Shown here in pieces: positions 16,244 to 24,033 of a stretch of 64,000 bases of DNA; the first letter of the stretch is position 1; each line of letters begins with the position of its first letter. Below the pieces are notes generated by a model, which made no database searches, had not been told where the DNA came from, and saw nothing but the letters and a program-made list of their open reading frames with translations. The translations under genes were made by a program, and so were the position numbers. Origin of the DNA: Streptomyces sp. ISL-10 (GTDB lineage Bacteria; Actinomycetota; Actinomycetes; Streptomycetales; Streptomycetaceae); contig NZ_JAGGOJ010000011.1 in assembly GCF_018614575.1 (NCBI RefSeq), positions 248,001 to 312,000 on the forward strand, written 5' to 3'.

Positions 16244-17535
16244 TGCCGGAAGTGCGTGAATTCGTCGTCGAGGCCGACGGCGGCTCCCGGGGCAACCCGG
16301 GGCCGGCCGGCTACGGCGCCGTCGTGCTCGACCCGGTCACCGGCGAGACGCTCGCCGAGGCCGCCGCGTACATCGGGGTGGCGACCAACAACGTCGCCGA
16401 GTACAAGGGCCTGGTGGCCGGGCTCGAGGCGGCCCGGGAGCTGGACCCGGATGCGTTCGTACGGGTCCGCATGGACTCCAAGCTCGTCGTCGAGCAGATG
16501 TCCGGACGCTGGAAGATCAAGCACCCGGACATGAAGCCCCTGGCGGCCGAGGCGGCGGCGGTCTTCCCGCCGGCGCGCGTGACGTACGAGTGGATCCCGC
16601 GCGAGCGGAACAAGCACGCGGACCGGCTCGCCAACGAGGCGATGGACGCGGGCCGCAAGGGCCGCCAGTGGGAGCCGTCGCGTTCCACGGCGGCGCTGGA
16701 CATCAGCCGGGACACCGAGGCGGCGCGCGTGGTGGGCGACGCGGCCGCGGGAGCGGCCAAGGCGCGGGCGGCGCTGGCCGGTACGGCGGGCGGCACGGCC
16801 CCCGTGCTCACGGCGGTTCCCGAAGCCGCCCCGACGACGACCCGGCCCGCCCCCGCGGCGGCCGCTGCCGCCCCTGCCCCGACCACGGGCTGGGGCGCGT
16901 CGGCGGACCTCGGCACACCGTCCACGTTCGTGCTGCTGCGCCACGGCGAGACCGCCCTCACCCCCGAGAAGCGCTTCTCTGGCAGCGGGGGCAGCGACCC
17001 GGTGCTGTCGGACGTCGGCCGCCACCAGGCGGAGGCGGTCGCCGCTGCACTGGCCGCGCGCGGCACGATCCAGACGGTCGTCAGCTCACCGCTGCGCCGC
17101 TGCCGCGAGACGGCGGAGATCGTGGCGGCCCGGCTGGGCCTCGACGTGATCGTCGACGAGGGGCTGCGGGAGACGGACTTCGGGGCGTGGGAGGGGCTGA
17201 CGTTCGCGGAGGTCCGCGAGCGGTACCCCGACGACCTGGACGCGTGGCTGGCCTCGCCCAAGGCGGCCCCGACGGGCGGCGGCGAGAGCTTCGCCACGGT
17301 GACGCGGCGGGTGGCGTCGACGCGGGACAAACTGCTCGCCCGCCACCCGGGCCGTACGGTGCTGCTGGTCACGCACGTGACCCCGATCAAGACCCTGGCC
17401 CGCCTGGCCCTCGGCGCTCCGCCGGAGTCCTTGTTCCGCATGGAGCTGTCGGCGGCGTCGCTGTCGGCGCTGGCGTACTACGTGGACGGCAACGCGTCGC
17501 TCCGTCTCCTGAACGACACCTCCCACCTGCGCTGA
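16243..17535 (+). CDS. Bifunctional RNase H / histidine (acid) phosphatase
   Basis: A 430-residue fusion, as in Rv2228c. Residues 1-135 are a type I RNase H: VEADGGSRGNPGPAGYG (first Asp), NNVAEYKGLVAGLE (Glu), RMDSKLVVEQMSG (Asp) and NKHADRLANEA. Residues about 136-220 are an Ala/Pro-rich linker. Residues 225-430 form a histidine phosphatase with FVLLRHGETALT and the second His in LLVTHVTPIK. The N-terminal part removes RNA from RNA:DNA hybrids. In some actinobacteria the phosphatase part acts in cobalamin synthesis (alpha-ribazole phosphatase, CobC-like). It is the third gene of the Nif3 operon, with a 1-base overlap. Confidence 0.93.
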   Translation: MPEVREFVVEADGGSRGNPGPAGYGAVVLDPVTGETLAEAAAYIGVATNNVAEYKGLVAGLEAARELDPDAFVRVRMDSKLVVEQMSGRWKIKHPDMKPLAAEAAAVFPPARVTYEWIPRERNKHADRLANEAMDAGRKGRQWEPSRSTAALDISRDTEAARVVGDAAAGAAKARAALAGTAGGTAPVLTAVPEAAPTTTRPAPAAAAAAPAPTTGWGASADLGTPSTFVLLRHGETALTPEKRFSGSGGSDPVLSDVGRHQAEAVAAALAARGTIQTVVSSPLRRCRETAEIVAARLGLDVIVDEGLRETDFGAWEGLTFAEVRERYPDDLDAWLASPKAAPTGGGESFATVTRRVASTRDKLLARHPGRTVLLVTHVTPIKTLARLALGAPPESLFRMELSAASLSALAYYVDGNASLRLLNDTSHLR

Positions 17536-17847
17536 CCCGGCCCCTCGGCCGTCCCCGGCCGGACCCCTCGCCGCCCCCGGTCGGTCCGCTGTGTGCGTGC
17601 CGTGCCGGGGTGGCCGGGTGCCGTGCGGGCGACTTCGCCCGGACCCGTTGCCGCCCGGCGGCCGCTTCCGCCCCCGGGAAAGGCCATCCTCCGCCCCGGG
17701 AAATCCGCGCAGCCGCGCTGCCGTGACGGCAGGCAGGGGGCGCGCCCCTCGCGGCGGTGCGGGGTCCGGTTCCCTGACCCCGCCCGGGTCCGTCGCCGCA
17801 CAAGAAAATCCCGCGCACCGGACCCCGCCCCGTAGCACCATCACCCC
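17536..17847. other. Intergenic region, nothing recognised
   Basis: About 310 bases of GC-rich DNA with short imperfect repeats (tcggccgtccccggccggacc and ccgcccccggtcggtccgc) after the RNase H gene that could form a hairpin. No gene or clear promoter was identified. Confidence 0.5.
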
Positions 17848-18705
17848 ATGACCTGGCATCTCACCCACGACGTCGAGGAGTTCTGCCGCGAGGCGGGCGA
17901 GCACCTCGCGGCGGACCCCGTCGGCAACACCGCCCTGCTCACGGTCAGCGAGACCGTCCGCCGCCACGGACCGGACGCGTACGGGGACGGCGGCGGCCTG
18001 CCGGTCCGCTTCGGGTGGTGGCGGGACCGCGGCTCCGGTCCCGTGACGGCGGCCTTCGCCCAGACGCCCCCGCACCCGCCCCTCTTCGGGCCGGTCACCT
18101 CGCACCAGGCTCGCGAACTCGCCCGCGTGCTGCGCGCCGACGGGGCGGTGGCCAGTGGCGTGAGGGGCCCGGACGGCGGCGCCCAGGCGTTCGCCGACGA
18201 GTGGGCCGGGCCGGGGCGGTGGTCCGAGGCGGTGCGGTCGCGGCTGTTCCGCCTCGGTGGGTTGTGCCCGCCCGAGCAGCCGCCGCCGGGCCGCGCCCGG
18301 CGGGCGACCGAGGCGGACGTGGCGCAGGCGACCGCGTGGATGACGGGATTCGCCGCCGACACCGGCGCGAGCACCGACACCGATTACACCGCGAACATGG
18401 CGCGCCGCATCGCCGACGGCGGGTTGCATCTGTGGGAGGTGGACGGACGTCCCGTCTCCATGGCCGCGCACTCGCCGGTGCTCGCGGGCCAGTCGCGGAT
18501 CGCGCCCGTGTACACCCCGCCCGCACTGCGCGGCCACGGCTATGCGGGCGCGGTGACCGCCGCGGCCAGCCGGGGGGCCCTGGACGCGGGCGCCGAGCAG
18601 GTGCTGCTGTTCGCCGATGTCGCCGATCCGGCGGCCAACCGCCTTTACGAGCGCCTTGGTTACCGTCCGCTCGCGCCGTACGTCGAGCTCGACTTCGCGG
18701 AGTAG
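17848..18705 (+). CDS. GNAT family N-acetyltransferase
   Basis: A 285-residue two-part protein. The N-terminal half (MTWHLTHDVEEFCREAGEHL) is a degenerate domain common in Streptomyces GNAT proteins. The C-terminal half carries the acetyl-CoA pyrophosphate-binding loop in PPALRGHGYAGAVTAA and the closing NRLYERLGYRPLAPYVE motif of GNAT enzymes. It should transfer acetyl from acetyl-CoA to an amine or hydroxyl; the acceptor is unknown. It is monocistronic and convergent with the aldolase gene, whose end lies 16 bases away. Confidence 0.88.
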   Translation: MTWHLTHDVEEFCREAGEHLAADPVGNTALLTVSETVRRHGPDAYGDGGGLPVRFGWWRDRGSGPVTAAFAQTPPHPPLFGPVTSHQARELARVLRADGAVASGVRGPDGGAQAFADEWAGPGRWSEAVRSRLFRLGGLCPPEQPPPGRARRATEADVAQATAWMTGFAADTGASTDTDYTANMARRIADGGLHLWEVDGRPVSMAAHSPVLAGQSRIAPVYTPPALRGHGYAGAVTAAASRGALDAGAEQVLLFADVADPAANRLYERLGYRPLAPYVELDFAE

Positions 18706-18721
18706 GGCGCCGGAGGGGGCG

Positions 18722-19438
18722 TCAGGTCCGCGGTGTCCGGCCGGCGTCCCACCCCGGCAACCCCGGCAGCCCCGACGCCGTCCGGCCGGCGTCCTGGCCC
18801 CGCAGCCCCGACGCCTCACGCGCCAGCGCCTCCACCCGCCCCCAGTCCCGGGCCTGGAGCGCGTCGGCGGGCAGCATCCAGGTCCCGCCGACGCAGCCGA
18901 CGTTCGGCAGTGCCAGATACGCGGGCGCCGACGCGAGCGAGACGCCGCCGGTCGGGCAGAAGCGTGCCGCGGGCAGCGGTCCGGCGAGGGACTTCAGGTA
19001 CGCGGTGCCGCCAGCCGCCTCCGCCGGGAAGAACTTCATCTCGTGCACCCCGCACTCCAGCAGCGCCACGACCTCCGAGGCCGTCGAGACGCCGGGCAGG
19101 AACGGCACGCCCGAGCCGCGCATCGCCTCCAGCAGCGTGTCCGTCCAGCCGGGGCTGACCAGGAAGCGCGCCCCGGCCGCCACCGCCGCGGCCACGCCCT
19201 CCGGCGACACCACCGTGCCCGCGCCGACGAACGCGTCCGGCACCTCCGCCGCGATGGCCCGGATCGCGTCGAGCGCGCCCGGCGTACGCAGCGTCACCTC
19301 GATCGCGGGCAGCCCGCCGGCGACCAGGGCACGCGCCAGGGGGACGGCGTCGGCTGCGTTGTCGACCACGACGACGGGCAGCACGGGGGCCAGGTCGAGG
19401 ACGGAGGGCGCGGCAGCGGCGGAGGGCACGGAGGTCAT
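18722..19438 (-). CDS. eda: KDPG/KHG aldolase (2-keto-3-deoxy-6-phosphogluconate aldolase)
   Basis: A 238-residue class I aldolase. LPAIEVTLRTPGALDAI carries the catalytic Glu; AGTVVSPEGV follows; the Schiff-base Lys is in HEMKFFPAEAAGG; FCPTGGVSLASAPAYL binds phosphate. It cleaves 2-keto-3-deoxy-6-phosphogluconate (and related keto acids) to pyruvate and an aldehyde in sugar-acid catabolism. The start is placed at 19438 (MTSVPSA) rather than eight codons upstream because the conserved region begins shortly after. The C-terminal ~30 residues (SGLRGQDAGR repeats) are an unusual Gly-rich tail. A tripartite inverted repeat lies 30-60 bases upstream. Confidence 0.9.
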   Translation of the reverse strand: MTSVPSAAAAPSVLDLAPVLPVVVVDNAADAVPLARALVAGGLPAIEVTLRTPGALDAIRAIAAEVPDAFVGAGTVVSPEGVAAAVAAGARFLVSPGWTDTLLEAMRGSGVPFLPGVSTASEVVALLECGVHEMKFFPAEAAGGTAYLKSLAGPLPAARFCPTGGVSLASAPAYLALPNVGCVGGTWMLPADALQARDWGRVEALAREASGLRGQDAGRTASGLPGLPGWDAGRTPRT

Positions 19439-19467
19439 GCCGTCATCCTGCCCAGGAGGCACACATC

Positions 19468-19495
19468 ACGCAACGAGCGTTGCGTAATGTGCAAC
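19468..19495. promoter_or_regulatory. Operator-like inverted repeats upstream of the aldolase
   Basis: ACGCAACGAGCGTTGCGT (19468-19485) is a perfect 8-2-8 inverted repeat, and its right arm CGTTGC pairs again with GCAACG at 19490-19495. Three alternating half-sites 30-58 bases before the aldolase ATG suggest binding of a repressor such as an IclR- or GntR-type sugar-acid regulator. The regulator is not in the window. Confidence 0.6.
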
Positions 19496-19503
19496 GGCAC
19501 CCT

Positions 19504-20268
19504 TCAGTGGATCTCCGACACCAGCACGTCGAGCTTCCCCGCCGCCTGCGTCTCCACCACGTACCCCAGATCCCGCAGCGCCTCCACCAGTGCCGCCGGC
19601 GTCTTCGGCGCGGCACCCGCCTCCAGCAGACTCCGCACGATCCGGCCCTTCGTCGCCTTGTTGAAGTGGCTGACCACCTTCCGGGTCGGCGCGTGCAGCA
19701 CCCGCACCGTGGCCGTACGCCCCGCGACCTCCCCCTTCGGCCGCCACGCCGTCGCATAAGCCGACGACCGCAGGTCCAGGACGAGACCGTCCCCGGCCGC
19801 CTCCGGCAATACCGACGCCATCGGGCCGCGCCAGTACGCCCCGAGCGCACCCAGCCCGGGCAGCTTCACGCCCATCGAGCAGCGGTAGGAGGGGATACGG
19901 TCGCCGACGCGCACCGCGCCCCACAGCCCGGAGAACACCAGGAGCGACTGGCGCGCCCGCCTGCGGGCGGCGTCGTCCAACGTGGCCAGGCCCAGCGCGT
20001 CGTACAGAACGCCCGTGTAGATCTCACCGGCGGGGCGCGCACCGGCTGTGCGCAGCTCGGCGTTCTTCGCGATCTCGCCGCGCAGCCCGTCGCTCAGCCC
20101 CAGGACCTCCTGCGCCTTGGCCTCGTCGGCGGCGCACAGCTCGACCAGCTCGTCCAGGACGGCGGCCCGTGCCCCGGCGAGCCCCGGCAGGGACAGCGAC
20201 TCGGGCTTCAGGGGCGCCCCGCGGCCGGAAGCGGCCTTGCCCTCCGACGGCGGCAACAGCACGAGCAC
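19504..20268 (-). CDS. yaaA: Peroxide stress protein YaaA (DUF328)
   Basis: A 254-residue YaaA family member: LVLLPPSEGKAASGRG at the N-terminus, QSLLVFSGLWGAVRVGDRIPSYRCSMG and KLPGLGALGAYWRG in the middle, and VVSHFNKATKGRIVRSLL near the end, all conserved blocks. In E. coli YaaA is induced by OxyR and lowers free intracellular iron during peroxide stress; it binds DNA. GTG 20268 follows an AGGAGAT site. The gene stands alone, upstream of the aldolase but separated from it by the inverted repeats. Confidence 0.93.
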   Translation of the reverse strand: MLVLLPPSEGKAASGRGAPLKPESLSLPGLAGARAAVLDELVELCAADEAKAQEVLGLSDGLRGEIAKNAELRTAGARPAGEIYTGVLYDALGLATLDDAARRRARQSLLVFSGLWGAVRVGDRIPSYRCSMGVKLPGLGALGAYWRGPMASVLPEAAGDGLVLDLRSSAYATAWRPKGEVAGRTATVRVLHAPTRKVVSHFNKATKGRIVRSLLEAGAAPKTPAALVEALRDLGYVVETQAAGKLDVLVSEIH

Positions 20269-20379
20269 GGCAGATCTCCTTCATGACGTACGGGGGCGGG
20301 GGTGTGGCCCCCGCGCCAGCCTACAAAGCGCAAAGGCCGCCGAAATGCCACGGCCCCCGCCCCGCCATACGCTCGGTCC

Positions 20380-21873
20380 ATGCCCCGCCGCCCCATCCGT
20401 CTGACCGGCGCAGCCGAGACCCCGCCGCTGCGCACCGCCCTGCGCGAACTGCGTGCGTCGCTCGGAGTGTCCGCGGACTTCCCGGCGGAGGTACTGGCCG
20501 AGGCGGACGGGGCCGTGCGGGAACCCGTGCTGCCGCCGCTCGACGAGACCGGCATCCCGTTCTTCACCATCGACCCGCCCGGCTCGGTCGACCTCGACCA
20601 GGCGATGCACCTCTCCCGGCGCGAGGGCGGTGGTTTCCGCGTCCACTACGCGATCGCGGACGTGGGCGCGTTCGTCAGGCCCGGCGGGCGGCTGGACGCA
20701 GAGGCCCACCGCCGGGTGCAGACCCTGTACTTCCCCGACGGGAAGGTCCCGCTGCACCCGCCGCAGCTCTCGGAGGGCGCGGCCAGTCTGCTCCCCGGCC
20801 AGACCGCGCCCGCCCTGCTGTGGCGCATCGACCTGGACGCCGAGGGCCGCACCGTGACGACGGACGTGCGCAGGGCCCTGGTGCGCAGCCGGGCCAGGTT
20901 CGACTACGCGGGCGTGCAGCAGCGGATCGACAAGGGCACGGCCGAGGCGCCTCTTGCCCTCCTTCAGGAGATCGGGACCCTGCGCGAGGCGCTGGAGGTC
21001 GAGCGCGGCGGCATCTCCCTCAACGTCCCCGAGCAGGAGGTCGTCCCCCGGTCGTCCCCCGCCGCGGAGCCGGGAAGGGAGCCGGGGCCGCAGCAGGGAG
21101 GGGAGACGTACGCCCTCGAATACCGCGCTCCGCTGCCCGCCGAGGCGTGGAACGCGCAGATCTCCCTGCTGACCGGCATGGCCGCGGCCGATCTGATGGT
21201 CGCGTACGGCACCGGCATCCTGCGCACGCTGCCCACCGCCCCGGACGGTGCGGTGGCCCGGCTGCGCCGCTCGGCGACCGCGCTGCACATCGACTGGCCA
21301 CACCACGTCTCGTACGCGCAACTGGTGCGCTCGCTCGACCCGCACAACGGCCGTCATGCAGCGTTCCTGCAGGACTGCACGACGCTGCTGCGGGGCGCGG
21401 GCTACACCGTCTTCACCGGGGGCGTGCTGCCCGCGCCCGCCGTGCACGCGGCCGTCGCCGATGAGTACACGCACTGCACCGCGCCCCTGCGGCGCCTCGT
21501 GGACCGCTATGCCGGAGAGCTGTGCCGCGCGGCGGTGGCGGGGCAGGAGCCGCCTCAGTGGGTGAGCGAGGCGCTGCAGGCGCTGCCGAAGGAGATGGCC
21601 GAGGGCGCCCGGCGCGCGGGCGCGGCGGAACGCGGCTGTGTCGACATCGTGGAGGCGGCCGTGTTGCGCGACCGGATCGGCGAGGTCTTCGACGCGGTCG
21701 TGGTCGACGTGAAGGAGAACGAGCCTGCCGTCGGCACCGTGCACCTTCAGGACCCGGCGGTGGTGGCCCGGGTGGAGAGCGACGGAGCCGACCTGCCCCT
21801 GGGCGAGCGGATACGGGTGCGGCTCACCCGGGCCGACCCGGTGGCGGCGACGGTGCTGTTCGCGCCCGCGTGA
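20380..21873 (+). CDS. RNB-domain ribonuclease (RNase II/R-like)
   Basis: A 497-residue exoribonuclease-type protein. The active-site block FFTIDPPGSVDLDQAMHL lies at residues about 61-78 (Asp cluster for Mg ions), followed by YFPDGKVPLHPPQLSEGAASL and the late RNB motif YTHCTAPLRRLVDRY. It lacks the long N-terminal cold-shock region of RNase R and the C-terminal S1 domain is short, as in the actinobacterial RNB family. Expected role: 3'-5' degradation of single-stranded RNA. ATG 20380 is the first Met before the conserved region; no strong ribosome site is visible. It overlaps the end of the convergent membrane-protein gene by 50 bases. Confidence 0.92.
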   Translation: MPRRPIRLTGAAETPPLRTALRELRASLGVSADFPAEVLAEADGAVREPVLPPLDETGIPFFTIDPPGSVDLDQAMHLSRREGGGFRVHYAIADVGAFVRPGGRLDAEAHRRVQTLYFPDGKVPLHPPQLSEGAASLLPGQTAPALLWRIDLDAEGRTVTTDVRRALVRSRARFDYAGVQQRIDKGTAEAPLALLQEIGTLREALEVERGGISLNVPEQEVVPRSSPAAEPGREPGPQQGGETYALEYRAPLPAEAWNAQISLLTGMAAADLMVAYGTGILRTLPTAPDGAVARLRRSATALHIDWPHHVSYAQLVRSLDPHNGRHAAFLQDCTTLLRGAGYTVFTGGVLPAPAVHAAVADEYTHCTAPLRRLVDRYAGELCRAAVAGQEPPQWVSEALQALPKEMAEGARRAGAAERGCVDIVEAAVLRDRIGEVFDAVVVDVKENEPAVGTVHLQDPAVVARVESDGADLPLGERIRVRLTRADPVAATVLFAPA

Positions 21874-22453
21874 CGGCCTCCCACAGGGCACCGGCGAAGG
21901 CGCGGGCGTCGTCGGCATGGCAGCGGACGACCCGGACCGGCCGCTCCCGGCCCAGCAGTCCCGTGAACGCCACCGGCTCGGACAGCTCCAGCGTCACCGA
22001 CGTCTGCGCGGCCACCGTCAGATCGAGGACGCCGTCCCGCTTCGCGTGCGTGAACAGCAGGTCATGTCGTACGGCGGCGATCCGGTCCAGCGGTATCAGC
22101 AGGTCCACATGGCCGGCCTGGCGCAGCCGCAGCGCCTGTGCGGACAGCACATGGGGGCGGGTCACCGAGGCGGCGTGCAGCCCGATCACGAACACGACTG
22201 TGTACACGTCCACGAAGAGCATCACGGCGTGCATCGCCGGCCGGTCCTTCAGCAGATACGACACGGCCAGCGTCTCCACGAGGCACACGAACGCGAAGCC
22301 GTACATCGGCGCCGCCTGGTCCCGGGCGTGTCCGAAGGGGCGCTCTCCCGGGCCGACGCCGTGGCGACGTCGCGCGGCCCAAAGCACCAGGCTGAGCATC
22401 AGGCGCAGCTCGTGACCCACGAGCCGGCGGACCACGGACACCGGCCGGTTCAC
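21824..22453 (-). CDS. Hypothetical integral membrane protein
   Basis: A 209-residue protein with two membrane segments (APMYGFAFVCLVETLAVSYLL and AVMLFVDVYTVVFVIGLHAA at residues about 48-95). A soluble C-terminal domain (LRLRQAGHVDLLIPLDRIAAV, TLELSEPVAF) resembles bacterial PH-type or membrane-flanked DUF domains. It starts with ATGA overlapping the end of the MerR regulator gene, so the two form a coupled operon and the regulator probably controls it. It is convergent with, and overlaps by 50 bases, the RNB gene. Function unknown. Confidence 0.82.
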   Translation of the reverse strand: MNRPVSVVRRLVGHELRLMLSLVLWAARRRHGVGPGERPFGHARDQAAPMYGFAFVCLVETLAVSYLLKDRPAMHAVMLFVDVYTVVFVIGLHAASVTRPHVLSAQALRLRQAGHVDLLIPLDRIAAVRHDLLFTHAKRDGVLDLTVAAQTSVTLELSEPVAFTGLLGRERPVRVVRCHADDARAFAGALWEAVTRARTAPSPPPGRPG

Positions 22454-23226
22454 CGGACACGCTCCACGGCCAGGCCCAGCGCCCGCGTCACGACCGCGGC
22501 CTGGGCGGGGGAGAAGTCCGCCAGGCAGGTGTCCATGAGACCGCCCTCCGGGGGCCGGCCGCCCTGCTCCAGCACTTCGCGGGGGAGCAGGGCGGCCAGC
22601 TCCTGCGCTGCCTCCTCGACCCGGGCGTCGGCCGGGTCCGCGTCCACGAGCGCGTCGAGCCGCTCGTACACGGCGTAGGCACGCTCCATCGCGCCGGGCG
22701 CCTCGGTCATCCTGCGCATCGCCCCCATCAGCCGCTCCTGCTCGGCGTCGGGCGCCACGGTGTCCAGCAGCGCCAGCAACTCCCGGTCCCTGGCGGCCAT
22801 CGCGGGCTCCGGCCCGGGCCGCCGGGCCGACGCGCGCGCCATTTCCCCGAACAGCTCCGCCAGCCGCGGAGACACCGGCCCCTCGGCGGTCAGCCGCCCC
22901 TCCCTCGCCTGCTCGAGAAGCTCGGCCAGCCGCGCGCGCCGCTCACGCAGGAGCGCCTCCTGCCGCGCGAGGTCCTCGTCGAGCTCTTCCAGCACCTCGA
23001 CGAGATCCCGCCCGGCGTCGTCGGCGAGGACGTCGCGCACCTCGTGGAGCCCGAGCCCCAACTCGGTCAGGCGCCGGATGCGGGCGAGGAGGACGGCGTC
23101 GCGGACGGTGTAGTCCCGGTAGCCGTTGGCCCGGCGGACGGGCTCGGGCAGCAGTCCGAGGTGGTGGTAGTGCCGCACGGCCCGCGCGGTCACCCCGACG
23201 AGTGCGGCGATCTCTCCGATACGCAT
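22450..23226 (-). CDS. MerR family transcriptional regulator
   Basis: A 258-residue regulator. Residues 1-70 are a MerR winged helix (MRIGEIAALVGVTARAVRHY, LPEPVRRANGYRDYTVRDA), followed by a coiled-coil dimer helix (LEELDEDLARQEALLRERRARL). The C-terminal ~150 residues are a helical sensor domain without the metal-binding cysteines of MerR/CueR, so an organic ligand is likely. The gene is coupled to the membrane protein downstream and is probably autoregulated through the dyad at 23245-23261. In this family such genes often respond to drugs. Confidence 0.92.
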   Translation of the reverse strand: MRIGEIAALVGVTARAVRHYHHLGLLPEPVRRANGYRDYTVRDAVLLARIRRLTELGLGLHEVRDVLADDAGRDLVEVLEELDEDLARQEALLRERRARLAELLEQAREGRLTAEGPVSPRLAELFGEMARASARRPGPEPAMAARDRELLALLDTVAPDAEQERLMGAMRRMTEAPGAMERAYAVYERLDALVDADPADARVEEAAQELAALLPREVLEQGGRPPEGGLMDTCLADFSPAQAAVVTRALGLAVERVR

Positions 23227-23244
23227 GCCGTCAGTAGAAACGCT

Positions 23245-23261
23245 GACCTTGCGGCAAGGTC
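23245..23261 (-). promoter_or_regulatory. MerR-type operator in the regulator's own promoter
   Basis: GACCTTGCGGCAAGGTC is a 7-3-7 inverted repeat. On the minus strand it overlaps a TTGACC -35 element, with a possible TCTACT -10 about 19 bases away, the long spacing typical of MerR-activated promoters. It stands about 20 bases before the MerR ATG. Confidence 0.72.
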
Positions 23262-23321
23262 AAGCGCCGCCTCGACAGGGCGGCCCGCCTGCTCCGGAAC
23301 GCCGGGTAGCATGGTCGACAC

Positions 23322-23730
23322 GGCAGACGAGCCGGGCGGACGGCCGCGTGGAGGTTCTTGTGGATCTCCCCGAGGAACGTCCGGGCTCCACAGGGCAGGG
23401 TGGTGGGTAACGCCCACCCGGGGTGACCCGCGGGACAGTGCCACAGAAAGCAGACCGCCGGGGACCTCGGTCCTCGGTAAGGGTGAAACGGTGGTGTAAG
23501 AGACCACCAGCGCCTGAGGTGACTCAGGCGGCTCGGTAAACCCCACCCGGAGCAAGGTCAAGAGGGGTCACTTCGGTGGCCCTGCGCGGACGTTCGAGGG
23601 CTGCCCGCCCGAGTCCGCGGGTAGACCGCACGAGGCTGGCGGCAACGCCGGTCCTAGATGGATGGCCGTCGCCCTGACGACCGCGAGGTCCCGGGGCACA
23701 GAACCCGGCGTACAGCCCGACTCGTCTGCC
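23322..23730 (+). ncRNA. rnpB: RNase P RNA (type A)
   Basis: The catalytic RNA of RNase P, which matures tRNA 5' ends. All universally conserved regions are readable: gaggaacgtccgggctcc (CR-I), cagtgccacagaaagcag (CR-II), ggtaagggtgaaacggtg (CR-III), gtagaccgcacgaggctgg with cctagatggatggccgtc (CR-IV/V). Helix P1 is formed by ggcagacgag at the 5' end and ctcgtctgcc at the 3' end, which fixes the limits to within a few bases. The last 16 bases also occur at 28886-28901, so the 3' end coincides with a probable integration site. A TAGCAT -10-like element lies at 23307. Confidence 0.95.
23715..23730 (+). repeat. Left copy of a 16-bp attachment-site core
   Basis: GCCCGACTCGTCTGCC, the end of rnpB, is identical to 28886-28901, and the bases beyond differ on the two sides. 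Direct repetition of a structural-RNA 3' end around foreign genes is the mark of site-specific integration by a tyrosine integrase. No integrase gene remains between the copies. Confidence 0.72.
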
Positions 23731-23734
23731 CCCT

Positions 23735-23771
23735 AGGGCTTCTGACCAGTGAAAACGCAGGTCAAGGGCCT
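23735..23771 (+). terminator. Terminator after rnpB supplied by the island
   Basis: gggcttctgacc and ggtcaagggcct can pair around agtgaaaacgca and are followed by ttcttctt. It would end rnpB transcription after insertion; the presumed original terminator is now at 28925-28954. Confidence 0.5.
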
Positions 23772-23841
23772 TCTTCTTACGAATCGAAGGGCCCTGCCGG
23801 ACACGGTTTCACACCGGTACATACGGGACCGCGCGGCTACG

Positions 23842-23875
23842 TACGTAGCCATGAAAGTAGCCATGCCTCGTGGGG
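23842..23875 (+). repeat. Left arm-type repeat (two GTAGCC, 12-bp period)
   Basis: GTAGCC occurs at 23845 and 23857 within tacgtagccatgaaagtagc. A similar stretch with the same spacing is at 28831-28866. Paired short direct repeats near att cores are typical arm-binding sites of tyrosine integrases. Confidence 0.5.
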
Positions 23876-24033
23876 CTAGGTGGGCGTCGGCGGGGCCGGG
23901 GAGCGCCCCCGGCCAGGTGCTTGCCTGGTCAGGGGCCTTTTCGGCGCTGGAGTGGGCGGCGAAGCTGGCTCGCGGTACGTCGTCCATCGTGCTTCCTACG
24001 AGCTGGGAGGCGACTTCCTCGGAGGGTAGCGGT

